DNA of 7,617 nucleotides from Rhizobiaceae bacterium UBA1291 (GCA_002307905.1 DBUL01000193.1:21154-28770); one strand, 5' to 3'; positions 1-6,485 are shown, counted from the first letter of the stretch. Translations and numbers: made by a program. Notes: generated by a model not told the origin, from the sequence alone.

Positions 1-1
1 C

Positions 2-1387
2 CTGTTCCGCCGTCACTATGCCGGAGCCGCGCCCTGTTCCCCGGCCCGCGCAACGCTCTACACCGGCCTCTACCAGGCGAATCATCGTGTCTGCCAGAAC
101 GGCTCGCCGCTCGATGCGCGCTTTGACAACCTGGCGCTCGCCGCGCGACGCGCCGGCTATGATCCGGCCCTGTTCGGCTATACCGACGTCTCGCCCGATC
201 CGCGCGCGGTCGATCCCCAGGACCCGGTACTGAACAGCTACGAAGGCGTGCTGCCCGGGTTCACCGTTGGCCAGATCCTGCTCGAACATGAGAAACAATG
301 GCTTTCGTGGCTGCGGTCGAAGGGGCACGGGGATGCGCTTACCCGCGACGTCCACAAGACGAACCACCTGAACGCTCCCCCCGCCTATTCGAGCGACGAG
401 ACGCAGACGGCCTTCCTGACCGATGCCTTCCTCGGCTGGCGGGAGATCCAGGATCGTCCGTGGTTCGCGCACATCTCCTTTCTTAGGCCACACCCGCCTT
501 TTTGCGTGCCGGAACCCTATGCCAGCATGTTCGTGCCCGGCGACGGACCGGCCTATGCCCGCGCCGCCGATCGGCAGGACGAGGCAGACCTGCACCCGTT
601 CCTGCATTTCGCCATGGCCATCCAGCAGAAATCAAGCTTTGTCCGAGGCGCAGAGGGGCCGGTCAGCGACTGGAGCGCGGAGGATCTTGATCGCATCCGC
701 GCTACTTACTTCGGCATGATCGCCGAGGTCGACGCGCAATTCGGCCGGATCGTCTCCGCACTTCGCGACAGCGGCGAGTGGGACAACACCATCATCCTCT
801 TCACGTCCGACCATGCCGAGATGATGGGCGACCATTGGAGCCTGGGCAAGGGCGGCTATCACGAGGGCAGTTATCATATTCCGCTCATCATCCGGGATCC
901 TGCGGCGACCTCGGCTGCGGGCCGGCAGGTCGACGCCTTCACCAGCGCCGCCGACATCATGCCGACGCTCTGCGAACGGCTTGGCCTTGTCCCGCGCAAT
1001 CATCAGGACGGCCGCTCCCTTCTGCCGTTCGTCGCGGGCCGCGAACCGGAGCGCTGGCGGGACGCGGCATTCTTCGAATTCGATTTCCGCGATGTGGTGA
1101 ATGGTACGCGGGAGGCGGAGTTCAGTCTGCGTTCCGACCAGTGCAACCTGTCGGTGCTGCGTGACCAGGGGTTCAAGTACGTGCACTTTTCCGGGATGCC
1201 GCCGTTGTTGTTCGATCTGAAGGCGGATCCGATGGAACTGCGCAATGTCGCGGAAGACCCGGCCTATCTCCCGGTTCGCCTGCGCTATGCGGAAAAGCTG
1301 CTGGCGCTTCGAGCCGCCCATCTCGACCAGACCCTGGCCTTCACCGAACTGACGGTCGAGGGCCCGGTCAGCCGGCCGACGCTATGA
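2..1387 (+). CDS. Sulfatase-family hydrolase, probably phosphonate monoester hydrolase (5' partial)
   Basis: The reading frame is open from the left edge to TGA at 1385-1387, giving 461 visible residues; roughly 45-55 N-terminal residues with the start and first metal ligand lie outside. At visible residues 12-16 is C-S-P-A-R followed by ATLYTG, the type I sulfatase signature whose cysteine (codon 35-37) is converted to formylglycine. Other family marks are SFLRPHPPF (about 158-167, candidate active-site His164), TSDHAEMMGDH (metal ligands Asp270-His271) and a Lys in GKGGY (283). The RPHPPF, GDHW, GKxGY and FGYTD segments resemble rhizobial phosphonate monoester hydrolases (alkaline phosphatase superfamily), which cleave phosphonate monoesters and, promiscuously, phosphodiesters and sulfate esters. 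An arylsulfatase or choline-sulfatase-like role cannot be excluded. Superfamily is certain; substrate is inferred. No maturation enzyme is visible nearby, and the gene is separated from nrnC by 110 bases. Confidence 0.88.
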   Translation: MFRRHYAGAAPCSPARATLYTGLYQANHRVCQNGSPLDARFDNLALAARRAGYDPALFGYTDVSPDPRAVDPQDPVLNSYEGVLPGFTVGQILLEHEKQWLSWLRSKGHGDALTRDVHKTNHLNAPPAYSSDETQTAFLTDAFLGWREIQDRPWFAHISFLRPHPPFCVPEPYASMFVPGDGPAYARAADRQDEADLHPFLHFAMAIQQKSSFVRGAEGPVSDWSAEDLDRIRATYFGMIAEVDAQFGRIVSALRDSGEWDNTIILFTSDHAEMMGDHWSLGKGGYHEGSYHIPLIIRDPAATSAAGRQVDAFTSAADIMPTLCERLGLVPRNHQDGRSLLPFVAGREPERWRDAAFFEFDFRDVVNGTREAEFSLRSDQCNLSVLRDQGFKYVHFSGMPPLLFDLKADPMELRNVAEDPAYLPVRLRYAEKLLALRAAHLDQTLAFTELTVEGPVSRPTL

Positions 1388-1487
1388 TCTGCGCAGCGCC
1401 GACGCGATTGTCGGGGCTCGGGCGAAAGCGGTAGTGCTTTGCTCTGCTTTCGGCTATAGCCGGCGGCAACAACATTCATCGCGATCT

Positions 1488-1492
1488 GGAGA
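1488..1492 (+). promoter_or_regulatory. Ribosome binding site of nrnC
   Basis: GGAGA lies 5 bases before the second of two adjacent ATG codons (1498) and only 2 bases before the first (1495). The spacing favours 1498 as the start, giving a protein that begins MAATIRYHEGD, the N-terminus I recall for rhizobial homologues. Confidence 0.7.
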
Positions 1493-1497
1493 CAATG

Positions 1498-2124
1498 ATG
1501 GCAGCGACGATCCGCTATCACGAAGGTGACATTTCCGCAGCCGACGCGGCCCGCTATACCCGGGCGATCGCCATCGACACTGAAACGCTGGGCCTCGTGC
1601 CGCGCCGGGACCGGTTGTGCGTCGTGCAGCTTTCGCCGGGTGACGGCACCGCCGACGTCATCCGCATCGCAGCTGGCCAAACCGAGGCGCCGAATCTGGT
1701 CGCCATGCTGGCCGACCAGAGCCGCGAAAAGATCTTCCATTTCGGCCGCTTCGACATTGCCGTGCTCTTCCACACCTTCGGCGTCACCACCACCCCGGTC
1801 TTCTGCACCAAGATCGCCTCGCGTCTCAGCCGGACCTATACCGATCGCCACGGCCTGAAGGACAATCTCAAGGAGATGCTGGAGGTCGATATCTCCAAGG
1901 CGCAGCAGTCGTCCGACTGGGCGGCCGAGAGGCTGTCGCCGGCGCAGCTCGAATACGCCGCCTCGGACGTGCTCTACCTGCATGCCCTGCGCGACAAGCA
2001 AACCGCGCGCCTGGTCCGGGACGGACGGATCGAGCATGCCAAGGCCTGTTTCGAATTCCTGCCGACGCGCGCCAAGCTCGACCTGCTCGGCTGGGAAGAG
2101 ACCGACATTTTCGCCCATAGCTGA
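1498..2124 (+). CDS. nrnC: NrnC-type DEDDy 3'-5' exoribonuclease (RNase D-like, nano-RNase)
   Basis: A 208-residue single-domain exonuclease. All three DEDDy motifs are visible (numbering from the ATG at 1498): Exo I in AIDTETLGL (Asp27, Glu29), Exo II in FGRFD (Asp86) and Exo III in YAASD (Tyr153, Asp157). It lacks the C-terminal HRDC domains of E. coli RNase D (about 375 residues), so the usual database name 'ribonuclease D' is misleading. Size and sequence match alphaproteobacterial NrnC (described in Bartonella, Agrobacterium and Brucella), a cytosolic metal-dependent enzyme that finishes RNA decay by degrading very short oligoribonucleotides, especially dinucleotides such as pGpG, replacing oligoribonuclease Orn. 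The function is inferred from family knowledge; the motifs are seen. It appears to be a single-gene unit, with a terminator-like hairpin 26 bases after the stop. A possible -10 (CTATAG, 1454-1459) lies upstream, but no convincing -35 pairs with it. Confidence 0.87.
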   Translation: MAATIRYHEGDISAADAARYTRAIAIDTETLGLVPRRDRLCVVQLSPGDGTADVIRIAAGQTEAPNLVAMLADQSREKIFHFGRFDIAVLFHTFGVTTTPVFCTKIASRLSRTYTDRHGLKDNLKEMLEVDISKAQQSSDWAAERLSPAQLEYAASDVLYLHALRDKQTARLVRDGRIEHAKACFEFLPTRAKLDLLGWEETDIFAHS

Positions 2125-2150
2125 CCACCGTTCAGTCAGCCATCGCCACA

Positions 2151-2176
2151 GGTCAAGGGGCCGCCTGACCGTTTTG
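2151..2176 (+). terminator. Probable intrinsic terminator of nrnC
   Basis: GGTCA (2151-2155) pairs with TGACC (2166-2170). A single unpaired A follows the left arm, then an inner GG/CC pair closes a loop of about 5 bases. TTTT follows at 2172-2175. It begins 26 bases after the nrnC stop. The stem is short and the T-run modest, so this is a moderate call. Confidence 0.45.
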
Positions 2177-2606
2177 GTCCCGCTCCGACGTGAGCCTGCA
2201 TCTTGCACGGGGTCTGATAGCTCTTCACCGCATGCGGCTGGCTAAGAAAGCCGCAGATTTCCCACTGGATAAGAGAGCCCCGCCCAGTTCGGCGGCCTCG
2301 TCTGCGAGGTCCACGATGCGCGGAGGTTCGACGCCTCTGCTCTCGCCGTTGCCAGAGCCGCGAGGGCGGCTTCCCCCTTCCGGCCAGTACGCCCGACGGC
2401 ATCGGCCTGCTCCGCGGCAAGTTCGTCGTTGAGCGCCAGCAGCGCCGCACCATTGCGGTCGGTGGAGGAGAAGGGCGAGCGAAAGCGCCTTTCATCCAGT
2501 CGCGGTTTGTCCTGCCGAAAAAAGGACGCTCCCCTTTGGTCTGGCAATGGGAGGAACCTGCACCGGTTTTTAATGATTCCGGCGCATCATCCCTGTCCAC
2601 TGAACA
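2177..2606. other. About 430-base stretch without a convincing gene
   Basis: No frame on either strand combines a good start, ribosome binding site and recognisable protein. The most coding-like piece is on the minus strand at about 2242-2547, an alanine-rich stretch that would need a TTG start with no Shine-Dalgarno sequence; it could be a decayed gene. Near the right end, GGAAC (2553-2557) followed 17 bases later by GATT loosely recalls an ECF-sigma promoter ahead of the small gene at 2607, but the -10 is poor. I see no tRNA, repeat array or strong RNA structure. Confidence 0.5.
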
Positions 2607-2978
2607 ATGACCAAAGACATGAATGCGGCCATGATGGAAGCATCGACAAAACCTGTAGACCCTTTGACCCACACGCGTGCGGCTGTTCCGATCGAAGCCC
2701 GCAGCGATGCGGAAGACGCTGCCGTCAGCGAGATACTCAGTCATTGGCTCGAAGAGACTGGCAATCCCACACCGGGGTCCTCCATGGACTTCGGGTGGGA
2801 AGGTTACGATGCACCGGATCCCCCGATCGAGGTGCAAAAGGCTTACGTTCCAGCCACCTGGCTGGATGCCCTTGGCCGGGACCATTCCGAACCGAGCACA
2901 GACCGCTCGGGCCAAATATCCGCGGTCAATTCCGACGATAATGGTCTCTATCGCATGTTCAGGAACGTTTCGCCGTGA
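2607..2978 (+). CDS. Small acidic hypothetical protein
   Basis: A 123-residue frame beginning MTKDMNAAMMEAS. I do not recognise its family. The protein is acidic and hydrophilic, has no signal peptide or membrane segment, and contains a short likely helix (AEDAAVSEILSHWLEE, about residues 35-50) followed by a Trp/Gly/Pro-rich segment (FGWEGYDAPDPP, about 62-73), which looks like real protein rather than a shadow frame. No clear Shine-Dalgarno precedes ATG 2607; ATG 2619 is an alternative start, also without one. Third-position GC is lower than in nrnC and rpsA, which may mean an accessory or fast-evolving gene. It ends 3 bases short of the nadV stop on the other strand. The call rests on open frame, composition and fit between neighbours, so it is tentative. 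Confidence 0.5.
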   Translation: MTKDMNAAMMEASTKPVDPLTHTRAAVPIEARSDAEDAAVSEILSHWLEETGNPTPGSSMDFGWEGYDAPDPPIEVQKAYVPATWLDALGRDHSEPSTDRSGQISAVNSDDNGLYRMFRNVSP

Positions 2979-2981
2979 CGC

Positions 2982-4379
2982 TCACTGCTCCATGGCGGCA
3001 TCGGCATGGCGGCGGATCTCTTCAAATCCCCAGTCCTTCAACAGCCGTCCGTCCTGCCAGACCGGCTGAAGCAGGTTCTCCCGCTGTCCGAGATCGGCAA
3101 GGGGAATGGGAAATATGTCTTTTCCGTCACGAATGACGGCCTGGCGGCCGGCAGCAAGTGGACGCTCCCTGGGGTTGGCGGGCCGTCGGCCGATATCGTG
3201 CCAGGAGCCACTGTCATCCTGCAGCGCGCTTGCCAGCATGGTGAAGGAAAGCGTGTCACGGCTGAGCTTTTGCAGGAGCGTGGAGCCGACACCAAAGGCG
3301 ATATTTTCGGCGGCAAATCCCATACCCTCCAAGCGGCCGAGGATCATTTGTATATCCTGCGCCGTGACGCCGTCCGACTGGATCACGCGCACGGTGTCAT
3401 CGAGCACCTTGAAGCCCTTGCCATTCAGCTGTGTGCCATAGGCATAGGCGAGCTGAGCCACGACCTGAACCGGCGTGTCGATCGGATCGCCGCTGTCGGG
3501 GCGGACGATCAGTGTTGCGCCGGCAGCCCGGACCTTCGTCTGCAGCGTCTTGCCCCAGATCTCGGCGACGGCGTTGTGCAGGTCGTAGCTGTCCGAGACA
3601 ACCGAATAGGCGCCGAAACGCCCGAAGCGGTCGATCATATGGGAATAGGCTTCCGTCTCTCGGCTCTGCCCCCAGGCGGTCATTGTCGTGTGTTCCGATG
3701 CGGGTACTGAGCGGCCGGCCATCGGCGCGCCATAGCAGCGGCGTGCCTGGTGGATGGCTGGCAGGGAGTCGGACATCTGGAAATGCACGAGATGAGCGAC
3801 ACCGCCGATGGCGGCCTGCTCTAGGCTGGTGGCGCTACGCGCGCCGAAATCGCTGACCATGCCGGCCATGACCTGATCGGCGCGATCGGACGTTCGGTCG
3901 AGGAAGGGGCGGATCGTCTGGCGCAGGCGCCAGGAAAGCGTTGCCACTGTTGAGGGATACCAGACCGCACGAAGCAGCGCCGTTTCCATATAGGCGGTCA
4001 ACCAAGGGAGCTGTGGATCGGTATTGACCACCTGCATTGCCGGAACACCGCGGCGGATCGCAACCCCTTCCGGCAGGGCTTCGATCACGAGGGGCAGGTG
4101 TCCGCCATGAGCGTTCAACACACGCATCCAGCCCGATCGGTCGAAGGGCTGGCCGTGCATCGCGGCGATCTCCTCGGCCTCATCGATGTCGGCCAACGTG
4201 ACGCGTTTCGAGAGATAGTCCTTGAGGAACATCTGTAGGCCGAAGAACATCACCTCGGGCTTGTAGGAATGGCCTCGCGTGGTCATGTAGCTGGAGACTG
4301 CCCGCGTCCCCTCAGGATACTGCAGGTAATGCCCCAGCTTGTAGCTGTCTGTGTTCAGAATGAGATTCTGGTGATTCAT
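2982..4379 (-). CDS. nadV: Nicotinamide phosphoribosyltransferase (NAMPT/NadV)
   Basis: Joins nicotinamide and PRPP to give NMN, a cytosolic NAD-salvage step that bypasses deamidation by PncA and PncB. From the ATG at 4379 it has 465 residues, close to the family's usual 460-490. The frame extends upstream to 4466, but that extension is unlike the family, whereas MNHQNLILNTDSYKLGHY matches the conserved N-terminus (Tyr13 corresponds to human Tyr18). Visible marks: Arg35, SDFGAR (Phe178, Arg181 stack and bind nicotinamide), Asp204 in MSD (equivalent to Asp219), catalytic His230 in SEHTT, VSDSYD (Asp263), RPDSGDP (Arg293, Asp295, phosphoribosyl contacts) and QSDGV. The C-terminal part is odd: after KLSRD the usual lysine of the F-x-x-K segment is Leu382, and the usual KDPxxDPxKxSKxG stretch reads GRRPANPRERPLAAG. 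The ribosome site is weak (GGA about 11 bases upstream). It stands alone, without the prs or Nudix partner genes seen beside some nadV genes. Named from family knowledge; activity is inferred. Confidence 0.9.
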   Translation of the reverse strand: MNHQNLILNTDSYKLGHYLQYPEGTRAVSSYMTTRGHSYKPEVMFFGLQMFLKDYLSKRVTLADIDEAEEIAAMHGQPFDRSGWMRVLNAHGGHLPLVIEALPEGVAIRRGVPAMQVVNTDPQLPWLTAYMETALLRAVWYPSTVATLSWRLRQTIRPFLDRTSDRADQVMAGMVSDFGARSATSLEQAAIGGVAHLVHFQMSDSLPAIHQARRCYGAPMAGRSVPASEHTTMTAWGQSRETEAYSHMIDRFGRFGAYSVVSDSYDLHNAVAEIWGKTLQTKVRAAGATLIVRPDSGDPIDTPVQVVAQLAYAYGTQLNGKGFKVLDDTVRVIQSDGVTAQDIQMILGRLEGMGFAAENIAFGVGSTLLQKLSRDTLSFTMLASALQDDSGSWHDIGRRPANPRERPLAAGRQAVIRDGKDIFPIPLADLGQRENLLQPVWQDGRLLKDWGFEEIRRHADAAMEQ

Positions 4380-4447
4380 CGGACAGCATCCAGCGTTCTG
4401 TTGTCGGGCGCAGAAAACCGCTTGGGCGGGAATCGCATTGTTCAAAA

Positions 4448-4476
4448 TCTGTACGCGAGGCCCCATTGGGCGACAA
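4448..4476 (-). promoter_or_regulatory. Possible nadV promoter
   Basis: Read on the minus strand, TTGTCG (4476-4471) and TACAGA (4453-4448) are separated by 17 bases, a sigma-70-like arrangement with 4/6 and 3/6 consensus matches. It would give a leader of about 60 bases before ATG 4379, and the CtrA box would sit about 22 bases upstream of the -35. The match is weak and untested. Confidence 0.3.
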
Positions 4477-4497
4477 GGTTAGTAGTCGCAATTATGG

Positions 4498-4512
4498 TTA
4501 ACGCTTTCTTAA
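4498..4512. promoter_or_regulatory. CtrA binding box (TTAA-N7-TTAA)
   Basis: TTAA (4498-4501), seven bases, TTAA (4509-4512): a perfect match to the full CtrA site of alphaproteobacteria. On the minus strand the second half continues as TTAAC, matching the extended consensus. It lies in the region between divergent nadV and the gene ending at 6436. CtrA is the essential cell-cycle response regulator controlling division, motility and envelope genes. Which gene it controls, and in which direction, cannot be told from sequence. The nearest GANTC (CcrM methylation) sites are at 4430-4434 and 4586-4590, with another at 4364-4368. Confidence 0.65.
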
Positions 4513-4643
4513 GAATTGTGCCGCAAGATATCCGATCATGGACAGGGCAAGTCCCTCCTTAAAAGGCGCCGTCGTCATCGACGGAGAATCCGGTCGCATG
4601 AGCGAACCGTTATTGCCAGTGATCCTTCAGCAAATTGCAGGAT

Positions 4644-4649
4644 GGGGAG
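4644..4649 (+). promoter_or_regulatory. Strong Shine-Dalgarno deciding the start at 4655
   Basis: GGGGAG ends 5 bases before ATG 4655, the best-spaced ribosome site in front of this gene. The in-frame ATG at 4538 has none. ATG 4598 has GGAGAA at 4583-4588, about 9 bases away, and is the runner-up. Confidence 0.6.
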
Positions 4650-4654
4650 CTATC

Positions 4655-6436
4655 ATGCTGCTTCCGGTCAACGCCGCTGCCAACTCGTCCACTGGGTTTC
4701 AGGAACCGCGCCCCGTGCAAGCCGGTCCGGTCGCTGCAAATCTGCGGCCGCAAGGCGCGCCACCCCAGGCGGCAAATGGCCTGGAACAGAACGCAGCCAT
4801 TGCCGGCCGTCTCAATATTCTCATCCTGTCCAGCCAGGAACGGATGTCGGAGAGCCTGGCCATGCTCGTCAACCTGCTGGGCAATCGGCTCGGCATCGAG
4901 CGGCGCGAAGGCGAGAGTGGAAGCGGCTATGCGGCCCGCCTCGTCCAGGCGCTTGGCGAGTTGAGTCCGCAGGCGCGGCAATCCGTCCAGCGCCAGTTGA
5001 CCCAAATGTTCGCGGGGTTGCAGTTGCGCACCCTGATGGAAGCCTTCCGCAATCCCGTTGGACCGGAAGCTGCCACCCTTGCGATCTATCTCGAGCACTA
5101 TCGAACCAAGGACAAGGATCTTGCCACCCGGACGGTGGTGACATCCTATCGTCAGAATTCCGGCGAAGCGCGTGCTGGGGCAATTCCCTTGACTGCGCAG
5201 ACGTCTGCAGGTCGACTGAGCTCCAGTGCCGCACCGGTCCACCCGGCACGCGGGCTTCCGTCCGCCCAACAAACGTCGACGTTGGTGGGTGAGGCCAATC
5301 GCGGCGAGATTGTCCTGGTCGACGGCGAGGCGCCCGACGACCCGATGGCGTCAGTCGCGAAAGGCAGGCTTTTCGGCATGCAGGACGAGCAGTCACGCAA
5401 GACGCTGAAGCTCGCGGCCGCCCGCGCTATGCAGGCCGCCATGTTTCATGGTGCGATGAGCACCGCGCGCGGTTCCGTAGCAGAACCGGCATTGGTCGAA
5501 ACAGGCAAGGGGACCGATGACGCCGCTCCTCCACAGGAGCAACGGGCACGCCAGCTTGGCAAGGAAAGCGAAGCGCCCGCGATATCGGGCAGGATGTCGG
5601 CTGAGAAGTCCTTTGAAGTGCCTGCGACGAGTGCCCGTGCGACCCCGGCTGCTGTCATCAATGCCGCAGACGATCCGGTGCCCTCCAAGAATGCTTCTTC
5701 CTTAGAACCGGCCGGCCCGATGATCCGGATATCGCCCGAGAAGGACGGCAAAGATCAGCCAGAGCCGACGACAAAGGCACAGACGCTGTTCGCCCTTAAG
5801 CGCTGGACGGAGGAGAGCTCCAGCCAAGCGGAGACCCTGCTGCCGCTTTCCCGGGCAGCGCAGGAAGTCGAGCCTGAACCCGCGCGCCTGTTGCGCTCTG
5901 CCGCCGCTGGCGATGCCGAGGCCGCACAGGCGTCGCAGAACGCAGGCCTTACAGGCGACGGGCCAGAGGCCGCTGCCAAGCAATCGGTGCCCGCGACGGA
6001 GCGCCATATCGACGAGGCGCTCGACCAACCGGAAGGCGCTGCGGTCCATGCCGAAGCTGCGGATGATGCAAGGTCGGCAAGGGAGAGCCTCCCGCATGAT
6101 CTGCCCGATGTAGAGACCGCCTTGCAGCGTCAGCCTGCCATTGGGCGCGACGGCGTGCCGCTGCCACTGGTCAGCTATCTCTTCGCCGAGGACGAGATGG
6201 AGGAGCAGAAAGGACTAAAGCATCGCTTCCGCGATGATCGGGATGGTGAGGCGAGCGACGGCGACGCCGATGGCCTAGCCGACGAGCGAGGCGAAGACGA
6301 AAGGGAGGGCGAGGAGCAGCCCGAAAGCATCGGCCAGCCGCACATGAACGAGAGCGAACGAGCGGACCAGATCGAAGCTGGTGGCGAGGACGAAACTCCG
6401 AACGATCTCTATTGGCGCATGGCCGGTTGGTCCTGA
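4655..6436 (+). CDS. Large hypothetical protein with N-terminal helical domain, disordered middle and acidic C-terminal tail
   Basis: Unrecognised. From ATG 4655 it has 593 residues; the frame is open from ATG 4538 (632 residues). I prefer 4655 because of its ribosome site, the atypical AT-rich codons before it, and because a promoter at the CtrA box would start transcription near 4530-4545, leaving little or no leader for 4538. Residues 1-50 are Ala/Pro/Gln-rich. Residues 51-150 form a likely folded helical domain (ILILSSQERMSESLAMLVNL through LAIYLEHYR). A second short helical stretch lies near 237-269 (TLKLAAARAMQAAMFHGAM). Most of the rest is Ala/Glu/Pro/Ser-rich and probably disordered. 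After LPLVSYLFAEDEMEEQKG (about 502) the tail is very acidic, ending DLYWRMAGWS. No signal peptide, membrane helix or FliK C-terminal motif is seen, although the Ala/Pro-rich plan recalls hook-length or polar scaffold proteins. Its function may relate to the cell cycle or motility through the CtrA box; that is inference. A strong hairpin follows 50 bases after the stop. Confidence 0.8.
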   Translation: MLLPVNAAANSSTGFQEPRPVQAGPVAANLRPQGAPPQAANGLEQNAAIAGRLNILILSSQERMSESLAMLVNLLGNRLGIERREGESGSGYAARLVQALGELSPQARQSVQRQLTQMFAGLQLRTLMEAFRNPVGPEAATLAIYLEHYRTKDKDLATRTVVTSYRQNSGEARAGAIPLTAQTSAGRLSSSAAPVHPARGLPSAQQTSTLVGEANRGEIVLVDGEAPDDPMASVAKGRLFGMQDEQSRKTLKLAAARAMQAAMFHGAMSTARGSVAEPALVETGKGTDDAAPPQEQRARQLGKESEAPAISGRMSAEKSFEVPATSARATPAAVINAADDPVPSKNASSLEPAGPMIRISPEKDGKDQPEPTTKAQTLFALKRWTEESSSQAETLLPLSRAAQEVEPEPARLLRSAAAGDAEAAQASQNAGLTGDGPEAAAKQSVPATERHIDEALDQPEGAAVHAEAADDARSARESLPHDLPDVETALQRQPAIGRDGVPLPLVSYLFAEDEMEEQKGLKHRFRDDRDGEASDGDADGLADERGEDEREGEEQPESIGQPHMNESERADQIEAGGEDETPNDLYWRMAGWS

Positions 6437-6438
6437 AG

Positions 6439-6452
6439 GCGATCGCGATCGC
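6439..6452. repeat. 14-base perfect palindrome
   Basis: GCGATCGCGATCGC is self-complementary over its full length, directly after the stop of the upstream gene. It has no loop or T-run, so it is a poor terminator. Role unknown; it may be chance in GC-rich DNA. Confidence 0.5.
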
Positions 6453-6485
6453 GGCTAGCCCGGGGCATTCTGCGACCTAAAGAGA

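Noticed and set aside
632..1321. 229-codon open frame on the minus strand within the sulfatase gene
   Set aside because: It is antisense to well-supported sulfatase sequence with conserved metal-binding residues, and its translation resembles no family.
1423..1452. Inverted repeat CGAAAGC / GCTTTCG between the sulfatase gene and nrnC
   Set aside because: Only 7 pairs with a 16-base loop and no T-run; too weak to call a terminator or an operator.
1285..2208. 307-codon open frame on the minus strand across nrnC
   Set aside because: It lies opposite nrnC, whose catalytic motifs are clear. It is an Arg/Gly-rich shadow of GC-rich coding DNA with no recognisable domain.
2542..2562. TGGCA...TGCA resembling a sigma-54 promoter
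   Set aside because: The GG and GC elements are 15 bases apart instead of the required 10.
2136..2915. 259-codon minus-strand open frame spanning the gene-poor gap
   Set aside because: Cys/Arg/Pro-rich composition, no domain and no ribosome site; it overlaps the more plausible plus-strand small gene.
3006..3710. 234-codon plus-strand open frame inside nadV
   Set aside because: Shadow of nadV, which is conserved along its whole length on the other strand.
6230..6345. Repetitive-looking GGCGACG/GAGGCGA stretch
   Set aside because: It encodes the Asp/Glu-rich tail of the plus-strand protein. The repetition follows from low-complexity acidic codons and shows no regular tandem unit.
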